This document shows positions 36,893-48,900 of a stretch of 64,000 nt of DNA, in pieces (position 1 is the first letter of the stretch; each line of letters starts with the position of its first letter). The notes beneath the pieces were generated by a model. That model worked only from the letters and a program-made list of their open reading frames with translations, had not been told where the DNA came from and ran no database searches. The stretch is taken from positions 186,001 to 250,000 of the forward strand of contig JARVKI010000055.1 in the NCBI GenBank assembly GCA_036674765.1. The letters are read 5' to 3'. The stretch comes from Seiridium cupressi (Eukaryota > Ascomycota > Sordariomycetes > Amphisphaeriales > Sporocadaceae). A program made the position numbers and the translations under genes.

Positions 36893-38023
36893 GGCACAGT
36901 CAAAGAGCCCAGCTCGAGGTCAATTGCTTCATTCTCGGAGCGTAGAGAAAAAATGTTGGTGGGGAGATGTTCAACCGTGAGAAAGGCCACGGGCGCCTGT
37001 AGGATTGCCAAGCACATAATATCATGCAGGTGAGTTGTCTCCCATGTTTTGTTACGCGCGCGGATATTCTCACGGGTCAAGTGGGGTCTTTGGCGACATT
37101 TATAGTGAGTGATTGGTTGTTGACTTGTCAGTAGTCGGTGTGTTGCGCCACGATCAGAGTCGGGTTGTCACTGTCGTCCGGTATAGTATGCTGCACACGA
37201 CCGAAGAGGCCATAATCCGAGTTATTGCTGGAGATACACCTCGGCCCACACCATCCGGCTGCCGTCCATGGTCATCCGCGCTCCCTATAACATACAAGAG
37301 TGGCACATTACAAATATTTGTGCCCTTGTATGCAAGTCTTCATCTTTGGAAAGAACTTCCCGCTCGCCTCCTCCGATAGCAGGCTGCTGAACTGTATTTG
37401 ACTGCGTAGAGCGTACCTTGATCGCCGTCCAAGGGCGCGATTGGAAAACGCACACCAAGTCAGTCACCTTTCTGTCATCACTTTGCAGGTATGTTTTAGT
37501 GGGTTTGCACCGTTGAGCAGGGCCCCTCGAATGTTCTCTAACACGATTTTTTTACAAGAAAGACAACATCCCGTATGACCGAGAAGTTATCCCATACACT
37601 GACGAAGGTCTCCTAATCATTGATAGCTACCCAGCCATTTCCCGGATCTCCAGCCGGGCCCGTTTCTTCCAACCTGTCTCCACCCTTTCGTTGACAAGCT
37701 AGGGTGCCAAGGACAATGAAACGGACAGAAATATTAATGTCTGGCTTGATCTGAGAATTTCGGCGCACATCCGACTTCCGCACTACTACTTCTGCCGCAC
37801 ACTTCTTGAAGGGCGCTCGTATCCACTACGCGCCCTTCTACTCACCGTGTTGGGGAATGCAATGGCAATAATTGTGGGGACGGACCGCCTTTCTCGCGCG
37901 ACCTCCGGCCATACCGAGTGACGATGTTTTAGGTGAGAATGGGTTCATATACGGCACTGGAGTTTCGCCAGGTGCCAGACGGCATTGTTTCTTCCATCTC
38001 ATTTCAGCCACGGATTCCCAGCA
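36893..38023. other. intergenic, no gene recognised
   Basis: This is the divergent region between the broken membrane-protein gene and the FAD oxidase gene. It has no recognisable gene or repeat. Confidence 0.5.
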
Positions 38024-39388
38024 ATGACCACCAGAAAGCCAGCCAGCAAGGATGAACATGTGCTCATTGTCGGCGCAGGGGTTTTTGGATTATCCACCGC
38101 CCTGGAATTGAAGAAGCGCGGCTATCATCGTGTCACTGTCTTGGACCGCTATCTTCCACCAGTCTTGGACGGGAGCAGTGTGGATATTTCAAGAGTGATT
38201 CGCACCGATTATGCGGATCCTTTTTATGGGAAGATGGCTAGAGAGGCGTACGAGGGCTGGGTTGGCGAGTATAGGAACTACTATCATCACTCAGGTTTTG
38301 TAATGTTAGCGAATCAACGGGGAAATTCCTACATTGAGAAGAGTAAAGAGGTCAGTGAAGCTGTTGGGTCGGAACTAGAAGAGTTTGAAGATGGTAACGA
38401 AGTCCGTCGCATCTATCCGAATATACCGGCCAATTCAGGGGGTCTCAAAGCTTACCACAATCCTCAAGGTGGTTGGGCCGACGCAGCAACCAGTATTCAA
38501 CATATGAGTTTCGAATGCACTCGACGTGGGGTGGCTTTTGTGACCGGTTCCCGAGGCACGGTCTTATCGCTGAAGTATACCGGAAAGCGAGTGGTTGGTG
38601 TCAACGTCGCTGAAGGCGAGCCGATCCTAGCAGCTCAGATTATACTCGCCACTGGTGCTTGGTCAAACACACTGATTCCCATCACGGACGCCATGTCTGC
38701 GTCTGGGCAACCGGTAGGATTTATCCAGCTGACTAGGAAAGAAGCAGAAGAACTGAAAGATATTCCGGTCATTATCAATCTCAGCACCGGCGTATTCTGC
38801 TTCCCTCCTACGCCGCAAAGTAACATTCTCAAGATTGCACGGCATGGATACGGCTGGGCGACGCAGATGGAGGGTGGAAAAGATAAATCAGGAACGTCGC
38901 AAACGAAAATTGTTTCTGCCCCTAAGCGTGACGGAAATAATGTGGACGCATCCTACCTTCCGGATGATGCCGAGGAGGCTTTGAGAGAGGGCTTGAGGCA
39001 ACTGCTACCGCAATTTGCGAATCATTCATGGATGAATCGCCGACTATGCTGGTACTCAGATACCCCACAAGGGGATTTCATTATTGATCACCATCCCAAG
39101 ATTGAAGGGCTGTTCTTAGCTACCGGTGGAGCAGGACAGTAAGTTACACTGATTTATGCCTTTTTATTTTGATACCTGCTAACAATATCATTTGGTGCTT
39201 TCAAGTTCCTCCCAGTCTTGGGTCATTACATCGTGGAGTGCTATGAGAGTACTGCCTCTCTAGAAGTCAGAAACAGGTGGAGGCTCACGGTAGGAGAAGG
39301 CTTGGATGCCATTACAATGGCAGGAGATGGAAGTCGCGGTGGGCCCCCTCTGAGAGTCTTGGATCGTATAGAGCAGGCCAAAATATAA
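38024..39388 (+). pseudogene. FAD-dependent amine/sugar-amine oxidase (DAO family) with a destroyed 3' splice site
   Basis: Exon 1 (38024-39138) is open and encodes the DAO fold: a dinucleotide motif VLIVGAGVFGLSTALEL near the N-terminus, VTVLDR, ISRVIRTDYADPFYGKMA, a GGWADAATS segment, ATGAWSN and a C-terminal GDFIIDHHP ... LFLATGGAG. This pattern is that of sarcosine-oxidase and fructosyl-amino-acid-oxidase relatives, which oxidise secondary amines with FAD and release H2O2. A perfect GTAAGT donor follows at 39139. The family's next residues (AFKFLPVLGHYIVE) are encoded from 39197 to a TAA at 39386-39388, giving a normal 435-residue protein. However, the bases where the acceptor must lie (39194-39195) are GG, not AG. 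The only nearby AG (39205-39206) gives the wrong frame and a stop after about 20 codons. Start ATG 38024 is used because the upstream extension is non-ATG. Confidence 0.8.
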
Positions 39389-39497
39389 TATAGTGGGTTA
39401 GACCCGGATTATATTACTCTTCATCAACCGCATTTATTTATTATGATGCATATCAATCGTGAAAGGCAGTTGTAAATGTTCTGCATTTCAGTAACTC

Positions 39498-40000
39498 TTA
39501 ACTGAACATCAAATTTTTATACCAATTGACATTAGATTGCCAAAGGCTCGTAAGGGGTCCGTCCTTGCCATAAACTGGGTCAAAATTGGGTAGTTCCACA
39601 TTATGAATGGTGTCCACGAACGTCTCGATCGGCTTTTCCCCAACTTCGTTACTCCAACGTGGACAATCCTACCAGACTAGCATATGCCATAGATATGAAA
39701 ACAGATAGTAAATTTAGGTTTGGGTAGACACCAATATGCCGATAGTCTGGAGAATTGTCCCATCGACGAATGTGCCGTGCCAGCAGGAAGTACGACGACA
39801 TCACCTGCCTCGACAGGTACTCTCAAGCTGGTGTTCCCATCAAGGTTAATACTTCTAAGCAGCAGAATTGAAGATCCCTGAATATGCCTTGAAATCGATC
39901 AGTCGTGCCTGTCGTTCGCGCAATGCTGACATTGTGCCGTAGCATTCGTGGCTGTTGTGGTGGAAATGTCGGATCGCTGTGTGACCCCACGCCCCCCGAG
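39498..40000 (-). pseudogene. cupin (YjlB-like) pseudogene
   Basis: Pieces of a small cupin are found in three frames. They are FHHNSHECYGTMSA (near 39975-39935), then LRVPVEAGDVVVLPAGTAHS (near 39830-39770), then DYRHIGVYPN in another frame (near 39750-39720). After an acceptor-like ggtag comes RWSNEVGEKPIETF ... NFDPVYGKDGPLTSLW, ending at TAA 39500-39498. The two HxH-type cupin metal motifs are recognisable, but at least two frame changes and an internal stop (TAG after FNSAA) break the gene. It is convergent with the FAD oxidase gene. Confidence 0.7.
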
Positions 40001-40392
40001 AACCACCAATGAATCAGTCGTATTATATGTGGTCCGAGAGTTCAGAGCATGCATTCGAGAAATCGAATCGAGTCAATCGGGTCCTTACCATCAGCTTTTA
40101 TTAGTATTCTACACTCTATGAAGAAAACTCGTCGATTGAACGCATTTGAGCCCGATACCAGAGCCCTCGGTTTCCCAGAAACAGGCAACTAGTGAATAGG
40201 TCAATTTAGCCATTACTGTGACCGGTTTTGGTATAACGCCGCCAAACACTAATCCTGGTTGTTGTTTTAGAGTCCTCACTGGACCACGGCGTCGGATGTC
40301 TCTGGGTGGTGAAGGAGCATCTTTTTGCTTGAATTTCTGGACTTCCGTCACCAAATAAGATAATCGTGTTATGCTCGTGTAATTACCAGTAT

Positions 40393-41873
40393 TTAATACT
40401 TGTGATTGGGTCCATGAAGGATATGATTCCACTCTACGCTTTCGACCCAGCCGGAATTGTATGTCTCCGTTAGACATGGATTTGCAGCCTGTGGAAAGAA
40501 GTGCGCACTCAAAAGGTCATTAGCCCGGTGTAGAATATATGCAAACAGGTGTTTGCGTGAGTCGATAAGGTCCAAGCCACAGGCAATGACCTCGTCATGG
40601 GTAACTCGCAAGCTGTTTTACATGTCAAAAACACACCCCTCACAATGGGCCATTAAGGACTCACTCCTCATCCGAGAGACTGGTCGGCAGTAGCAGAAGT
40701 ATTCCACAGCCAAATCGCTGGATCATCTGCGCCCATTTCTTGCCAATCTTCCTCCACATCTGTATCTTTGCGATTTTTCTCTTCGCATCATCGCCGTTAT
40801 CAAAGGGGCGAGCCAAGCACATTTCACCCCGATGCTCAGCCCGAGAAAAGATCAACTCGGCAAAGCGATGTTGCGCGACTGACTTGGTACCACCTTTGGG
40901 CAGCATCGAGTTACACTGCACCCCCTGGTCGTCGCACCACGAAAGAAATAGCTCTGGGTTGTTTTGGGCCAGTGTGTACGCGTGATAAAAGTGTGCAAGT
41001 GCGATTCTCTTCCGAATTCTTGAGTTTTGCTCTCCAAAAATGCTACTCTCGATAGCCAAGCCCAGGTTCGTAATCAAGCGCAGGAAGTCTGACATGTCGG
41101 TGATCTGCGACATATTTGAAAACCGATGGGCATTTGGAAGCGTATTCTCGGATTCTGGTGTTTTCATCTGCGCGGCATACTCTGCGACATGGATTCTAGC
41201 TTCATGGTTACCAATCAGCAGCAACTTTGTAGTTAGCTTTGCATCGCCTCTGGGCCTATCAGAGGAACGGCCTGCGCGGCTACCGGATTTATCGTGGCGG
41301 CCGTCACTTCTAGCTTGAGCCTCCTACATAATGATAAGCGCACTGGCGTAGGATGGCTCTATAAACGTAGTTTACATGCACAATTTCCTGCTGTGGACCT
41401 GGACTCACCTTTGGTGTATGAGGTATCGATGCGTTTGTAGACTTGGGGCGCGTAGGTTGCGAGACACGCCGTTTCTTCTTACCGCCGTCGCGCCTCGGGT
41501 CCAAGCCGGGTGCCCACGTAGATGGGATCACGCATGACCCTGAATTCAACGTGATCGCGCTCTCCAAAACCTTGAGTTTGTCGACAACCTTGCGGTTTTG
41601 CTCTTTTATCTGACCTAGTCGTGATGGCGTGCGGCCAGATAATTTTGCTGCCACCTGGTCTATACAGTTATGCAATTCTGTGTATAGTCGCTCGATGTCG
41701 TCTGAATAACGATCATAGCTAGGACTTATTGTAGGCAGCTCGGGAAACGCTGACATGGACCAATAGTCAAGGCCTTGGTGAATATTTCCATCGTAGTAGC
41801 TCGCCGGCTGAAATCCAAGGGCATTATCGTCCTCAATACTTGTCATGTTTATAAGTAGTGAGGAGGTGTTCAT
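40393..41873 (-). CDS. unrecognised protein, three exons, possibly nuclear
   Basis: Exons on the minus strand are 41873-41409, 41323-40665 and 40612-40393, giving 447 residues in consistent phase; the GTGAGT donors and TAG/CAG acceptors are good. Two Met codons (41873 and 41846) could start it. Residues 60-100 are predicted helical and polar. A basic cluster (GGKKKRRVSQPTRPK, about residue 135) could be a nuclear localisation signal. The second half is helical with conserved-looking blocks (DMSDFLRLITNLGLAIESSI, KIAKIQMWRKIGKKWAQMIQ). I do not recognise the family. The 3' end is uncertain: a different frame from 40477 to 40109 encodes 122 further residues (SNGDIQFRLGRKRRVESYPS) that also look protein-like, so a last exon may be misassigned or shifted. 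Its place between decayed metabolic genes suggests a cluster-associated role, perhaps regulatory, but this is inference. Confidence 0.55.
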
Positions 41874-42196
41874 AGAGTCTCTTGGTTCAACTTCAAGTGA
41901 AACAAGCTAGCTTTTCGAACTGGGGCGTGGGGTAACATACTGGTTCTCCTGTTGGTGTGGCAGAGTCTGACACTGTTGTTACACAAACTATGACGCGGCG
42001 GCTTACATGCAGGGCAAGGAACATGCGAGTCTGCACCTCGAATTTGATGCATACTCATATATGTATGCATGCAGTCCTAGGGTCCAACCCGTCTCAATAT
42101 ATTGATACATGTTGTTACGCGTAGTGAAACTCCACTCACGTTGAATCAAAGTTTAATACGGGATAAGAAAACCATCGTATGATATTGCATTATATG

Positions 42197-42206
42197 TGTA
42201 TATAAA
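42197..42206 (+). promoter_or_regulatory. probable TATA box of the methyltransferase gene
   Basis: The sequence tgtatataaa lies about 90 bp upstream of ATG 42294, with a pyrimidine-rich stretch between, as is typical for fungal promoters. Confidence 0.45.
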
Positions 42207-42293
42207 CTTTTTTTTATTCTAATGTGTACATTTCTGCGAACACTTTCTCCTTACGTCCATTCTACCTCCTCTCTTTCTTCTGCGTTCCCCGCT

Positions 42294-43272
42294 ATGGCTT
42301 CTGCACCTAGCGATTCAAAGAACTTTTGGCGTTTGGATGAATACGATAAGCTCTATTGGGAGAATTACCTCGCGGCACGGCCTGATTACACTCCCAGCAA
42401 CTTCTATGATACGCTGTATTCATATCACGACTCACACAGCGTGCTATGACGTGGCCCATGACATAGGAGCAGGACCAGGTCAGGTTGCCAATGTCATTGC
42501 CTCCCGTTTCAATCATGTCATAGCCTCAGATGCCAATGAGACGCATTTGGCCGCCGCGAGGCATCACAATAGCGTCAGATCGAATATAGAATTCATGCTC
42601 TGTCCCGGCGAGGAAGTGGCAGCCAGCGTCCCACGAGCATCCTGTGACGCTATCTTCTGCGCGGAAGCGATTCCCCTCATGGATAAGGAGAGGGCAATCA
42701 CTGGGTTTGCCAAGATGCTGAAACCGAACGGTACATTGGCAGTCTGGTTCTACGGACGGCCGTTGTTCACAGACGGCAACAGGGAGGCGTGTCAGGCCAT
42801 CTACGCCAAAGTCTTCAACACGAAGGCTGCAAAGATGCTCCAGGGCAACAGCCCCGAGTTCAGGGCGGGCTGGAAGCATGGGATTGACACGATAGCCAGC
42901 TGGCTCGATAACGTCGAATTTCCAGCTGAGACGTGGAAGGATGTGGAGCGCCGGAAGTGGAACACCCACACTAAGATAGAATTCAACGATCAGGAGGCGA
43001 TGCTCGGCCTTCCTATCGAGGTAGCGTCGAACATAGACCATAAACGGGAGAGAATTATGGAGATCCGAGACGAGAAGTTCTGGGCCAGGAGTTGGAACGT
43101 GGATGAGGTGTGCAACTTCATTGAGGCATTGTTGCCCACCAACCACGCTGAGTTGGACCAGGATCCGGAGATACAGGGACGGTTCAAAGAGCTAAGCGAG
43201 GCAATGGGCGGGGAGGAAGCCAGGCGTGCTATCAGCTGGCCTGCCGTGCTTTTGCTTGCGACTAAGAAATAA
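42294..43272 (+). pseudogene. class I SAM-dependent methyltransferase with a frameshift
   Basis: From ATG 42294 the frame encodes the N-terminus (FWRLDEYDKLYWENYLAARP, YSYHDSHS) and runs into TGA at 42447-42449. The rest is open in another frame from about 42445 to TAA 43270-43272 and starts YDVAHDIGAGPGQVANV, which is SAM motif I. It continues with VIASDANETHL, PCDAIFCAEA-like motif II/III (SCDAIFCAEAIPLMD) and LKPNGTLAVWFYG. The family is that of the yeast trans-aconitate methyltransferase-like (Tmt1/Crg1) proteins, about 310 residues. Four bases lie between the two conserved blocks where a multiple of three is needed (about 42441-42444). A 26-nt GT..AG candidate there is too short for an intron. 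As read, the gene makes only about 51 residues. Confidence 0.78.
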
Positions 43273-45970
43273 GCAGTTTGATAGGCCGGGGGCCAGCGAG
43301 AATGTCCACTCTGGGCCATGATTTCGAAATGTCACTCGGCTGTATAGATTAGGTATAGCCCCAGGTAATCTTTCAACATGATGCCGACCTTTTGATTTCA
43401 TAACTCACTTTAGTCAGCCCATAAAATAACTGATATCGGACGATAAGAAAGGAACCTCGGACACCTGCAGATGGACCACAACATAATATCGAAATCGAAG
43501 AAGAACACTCAAAGAAACCGCGCCAAAATCTCATAATGTATGCATTGTCGTCGCACAGACCATAGATTCAGACTCGGCTTGGACTAGAGTTTCCCGAAAA
43601 CCGATATATTTGTAGAAGCGTCTTGAAACAAATGACCGGTTATTTCGCGGGTCAATAAGAGAGTTCTTTCGACCGGTACACTCGCCATCATGTAAAGGAT
43701 CTCCGCCAAGATTCCGGAATCCTTTCCGCCTAGGCCGGTTCTTTAGCATTTGAAGTTTCATCCAAGATCGCCCAGATGTAGACAGCCCTTGACCTTTCGG
43801 TCCTTAGTGGTGGTCCGACCTATCCAATAAGGTTTACAAGGCGCTTATCACGAATGCGCCGAAAAGTCTGTATGACCCGAAAATTAATGGAACAAGGATC
43901 CCAGTAATATTTACAACGCGAAACAGGTATCGTATGCGCTACACCCAGTATTAGGTTGCGGTGCGGCCCGTTACCGTAAGCCCGAAGACTACGTTTGTAT
44001 ACATTTAGCTTATGCTCTACCTGAACGCTTATCTTAGCTCATCGTGCTCAATTGAATCAATTAATCACCCTTAAATATGAACGTGGCCCTTTGGTGTGAT
44101 GGTCCAGAATGTGACAACTTTCATCCAAAGGGCTTAACAAAAGGCAAAGCAGCAAGAAAGTGCGAGGTGGCATAGCATTGCCTTACGTGGACAGGCTGGG
44201 GGGCACACACTGGCAGACTGGGATCTCCTGTTGTGGGTGCCTCAAGACAGACCCCGCAAGCTGACAGAGATAGAAACGTCCCGATGGAGGAAGTAGCCCT
44301 CTGTAGCTTCAGGTTCCTTTTTTTTTTTTTTTTTTTCATTCTAGGGAATGTAGCCCTATATGACAGCTTAGGCTCGCATTTCGACCATTGCCGCAGAATG
44401 ATCATACGATGGAATTTATCATGCAAACGAGTCGCCTGTATGGTGGGTGGTAACCCGGATTGGACCGGGCCGCACCTAACCTAAAGTCTCACGCATACAT
44501 TCGATTACACTGGTGAAGGCTTGATCAGCATTGGTCAGAGATATGAGTTACGAAGACAAAATTCGCGAAAGGTGCAGAAATACGACTAGTTGCACCTATC
44601 CCCGTCCAGATTCTGGAGTTGGAGCCAACTCCCAATGCAGCTCCTGATGCTTCGAAATCAATTTCTATTCGCAAAATGATCGACAGGACTGTCTACGATT
44701 CCGAATATGTGAGGTCTGACTGTGATGTCCAGAGGAGACTAGCTTCATCATTGAGGTATGAGGCGTTAATGCATCTCATTACGTGCAAGTCCTGAATCTA
44801 ACGGGCATATTTTTTGAATGACAAGAACTGAGTTTCATTGAGATCGTTGCAGCATCCCTAGTTCACTCCTCTTTAATCATTGCGCTTTCTTGATGCATAA
44901 CTCGATTGACTTCAAGGGTTTCTGATGTGGATCTTCTTTCTACATGGACAAGATTGACCTTGGGATGGGCCTTGCAGTCATCACATATGAGCGACTAAGC
45001 TGGTCATGTTCTTGAGACAAAATGATTGCCTTGTTTTGTAAGGCTGACCACAATGACCACCCACTTCAGTTGTTAGTAGTCATGGAAAGGATCGGCAAGA
45101 GGCGGAAAGTCAACACGGACATAACCCCCTCAATCTCGTTGGGGTTCCTGCCTGTATATCTCGATACTGTATAGACTGTTTAGAGAAAGTCATCCACAAC
45201 CTACTCATGCCTCGCTAAATAAACAAGAGGCAATGCACAAGTATTGGAGCCGACTACTCAAGCCCATCATGATTGAATATCTGTTCTAGCGAGAGTAGAG
45301 GCCGAAGAGTCGGCCAAATCTCCCACCAAGTAATTTATCTGATCGGCATTCTTGGTTGAAGCTGACGAGATCACAGAAAGTAGTATATGGCTGTTTCTAC
45401 TTGTCGGCTCATGTCAGCCGAGACCGGAACGGATGAGACCTCACCCCAGCTGACCAAGAAAACCCCCTATAAGATGCTTATTAACGTAGGCTATTGTTGA
45501 GCTTCAAAGGGCCGAAGGATTTCGGAGGCCAAACCTCCGGAGCTCCTTTTCTCCAACTAGCTCAGGAATTCAGTGATATGTGGACCTATTGACCAAGCAA
45601 CTAATGGGGTTCATGCCTCTGGTTGAGAAAGATTATATAAAGTTAATGCTTATGACTACTTGAATCAAGTGTGGTTAGCCGATAGGTCACGGAGATTCGA
45701 GAACGGGACTTGGTCATCTTGACCTACATCGTTACAAGGCTGGCGTCATATCTCACCTCATCCATGTAAGCGATACGATGCATTTGCGGGTTGAACACAC
45801 AAGTAGACATATAAGGCTTCGTTTCGTCTTGCCTTTCTGAACCCAATTTTATTCGATGATCCAGTCCATAAAAGCATAGGCCATTTTACAACTAGCTTAA
45901 CAGTTATTTCAGCTTGTTAGAGTGCACTGGTCTGCCAACGCATACACATCCGTGGTTCACTGCTTCACCA
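43273..45970. other. intergenic, no gene recognised
   Basis: About 2.7 kb upstream of the PKS start with no supported gene. A poly-T tract lies at 44319-44336. The sequence just before 45971 is the presumed PKS promoter. Confidence 0.5.
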
Positions 45971-48900
45971 ATGTCGTCTTTAGCCGTAGACAGTCTTTCC
46001 TCACTCCTGGTTTTCGGCCACCAGACCGAATTTCCTCCGGAGAAAGTCCTTCAAGACTTCCGCCTAGAGCTCATCAGCAGTTCTCGGTTGTCTGCTCTCA
46101 GAGACGCCGTGAATGAGTTGCCTCACTTCTGGCAGAGTCTGATCGAGTTCGATCCTAGTCTGCGCCAGGTACCCGGCGATGGGTATCTCAGTAAGCTGAA
46201 GCAGTGGATTCAGGGCGGCGGTCCATCCCGTCATCGGGAGATCAATCCACCTAACCATTATGCTCTTGCTTTTTCTGTTTTGTTACACGTCGCACAGTAT
46301 AGCCGCTACCTTGACCTTCTAGGCAAGGACTCGCATCGCAAGGTCCTCGACAGCGTCAAGGACGGGGGAATCCAGGGCTTTTGCGTCGGGTTCCTTAGTG
46401 CTGTTGCTGTGGCTTTATCAGAGAGCGAAGATGACCTCGGCCCCTCTGCTGATATTGCGCTTCGCCTTGCCGTATGCATTGGGGCCTACGTCGACCGAGA
46501 TGGGAAATATTCTCCTGCAGCCACAGAATACTCAGCTATTGCTCTACGATGGAGGGAGGGGAACGCGGATGATAAGACAGAGGTCGCCAGGATCATCGAA
46601 TCAATCCCCAGCGTAAGCCACCATTATTCTTCCATGTGGGAAGAGACGTTTATGAGCTGAACTCTTTCACCAGGCATACATTTCCAGCATCAACGACGAT
46701 GCCAGTGCCACTATCACCATTCGGTCGGTCGATCTTAGTAGCCTAACGAAAAGAGCTCACGATAGAAACCTGCGAACTAAGGCTGTCCATATTTCCGGTC
46801 GTTTCCACACCCCTGATCACTCAAATGCAGTAGATAAGCTTTTGAAGCTGGCCTCGCTCTCTAAGGGGCTAGCGTTCCCGGATGCGAAGGAGCTGAAAGT
46901 TCCACTGCGCGACACTACCGACGGCGAGAATATTTCTGGGGGTTCATTCACTCGGGTCGCCCTGGAGAACACCTTGACGAACGCCGCAGACTGGTTCTCG
47001 ACACTAAAGTCTTCCATCCAACAGCTACCCATGGGCAAGCAGACCATTGCATTGCTGGGTTCGGTAACTTTATCCCAGCATCCCTATTGAGGAGTTCAAG
47101 CCTCCAAATACTTGCTCTAGGTGATTTTGGAGGCCCGAAACCGATACTAGAAGAAGCGCCCAATGGTCACGTGAACGGGCATATGGACGTTCATGTCAAT
47201 GGTGTCAATGGTGTCAATGGCATCCACGGTCCTCAGGAGTCTCTGGACCTTTCTCAGTACCCTTCTCATTCCATTGCCGTTGTCGGTATGGCCGGTAGGT
47301 TCCCAGGTGCTGAAACGGTCGATGAGCTTTGGGACCTGATCTTGGAGGGCAAGACTATGGTTGAACGTGCTCCTGTTGAACGACTGGGGCTGCCCCAAAC
47401 CGCGGAACACGCAGATACAAAGTGGTGGGGGAACTTCTTGAAAGATCCAGATGCTTTTGATCACAAATTTTTCAAAAAGCCATCTCGCGAAGCTCTTGCC
47501 TGGGATCCACAGCAGAGGATATTGCTCGAAGTCGTTTATGAGGCATTGGAATCGGCGGGTTATTTCGGTGCCTCGGCTACCCCTGAAACACTTGATTATG
47601 GCTGTTACATCGGTGCCGTCATGAGTGACTATTACGACAACCTCTCGTGCCATCCTAGCACCGCATATGCCACAGTTGGAACTTCTAGGGCATTCGTTAG
47701 CGGCTGAATGAGCCATTACTTTGGGTGGACAGGTCCCTCTCTAAGCATCGATACCGCTTGCTCGTCATCTCTTGTCGCCATCAATACGGCCTGTCACGCG
47801 ATATGGTCGGGCGAATGTTCCCGGGCAGTTGCAGGCGGCACTAACGTCATTTCCAGTCCCTTCGACCATATAAACCTGGCCGCTGCCGGTTTTCTCAATC
47901 CCTCAGGGCAGTGTAAGCCTTTTGACGCTGATGCTGATGGGTACTGCCGCGGTGAAGCGGTAGCCGTGGTCGTTCTCAAACCCCTAAAGGATGCGATCCA
48001 GGAAAATGACAATATTCTCGGCGTCATTACTGGGTCTGCTGTCAATCAGAGTCGTAACTTCGGCCACATTGCTGCCCCGAATTCGGATTCTCAAACCGAC
48101 CTTTACCGAAAGGTGATGAAGTTGGGCGGTGTGGAGCCAGATTCTATAACATATGTCGAGGCGCATGGGCCCGGAAGTGAGTATCATGAGACTTTTCCTT
48201 CTCTATTGCGTTGGAATTAGGATGCCCGAGCCAAAGAGGGCCTTTGCAGACCATGCCTGGAGGCATAATTTTCTACGCTCTCTGATGAGTGTCAAGCCCT
48301 TCTAGGATTTCACTACTGACGTTCCCAAACAGCGGGAGTTGGTGATCCCATAGAGGTCCGTAGTATCCGCGACGCTTTCGGTGGGCCCCAAAGAGACTCT
48401 CTTGTTCATTTTGGTAGCATCAAAGGCAATATCGGCCACACCGAAGCCACTGCCGGGATCGCTGGTCTGATCAAGATTCTGTTAATGATGAGACATGGGA
48501 TGATAATCTGAACAAGCGAGCCACAAACGTCTGAACCCCAAGATCCCCGCCTTCGACCAGCATCAGATGGCTATCTCTCGAGCCACGATACCCTGGCAGG
48601 CTCCTTCTCTTTTGGCATGTGTCAATAGCTATGGTGCAGCCGGTAGTAATTCGGCTGTCATTGTTCGCCAGAAGCCGTCCTACAGCAACACGCGAGCTCC
48701 GGTAGAGCTCTCCAAGTATCCGCTATTTATATCAGCTGGGTCCGCCAACAGTCTATCCCGGTACAGTAAGAAGCTGCTGGATTGGCTAAAAGACGCCAAG
48801 GCAGAGGATCGCTCGAAGTCACTTTCATCGGTGATTTTCAATCTTACTGATAGGGGTAATCATTCTCTGCCTCACAATTTTGCCACAACTGTGAGCAGTG

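Noticed and set aside
42441..42466. Short GT..AG intron in the methyltransferase
   Set aside because: Only 26 nt, below any workable fungal intron, and removing it would delete part of SAM motif I.
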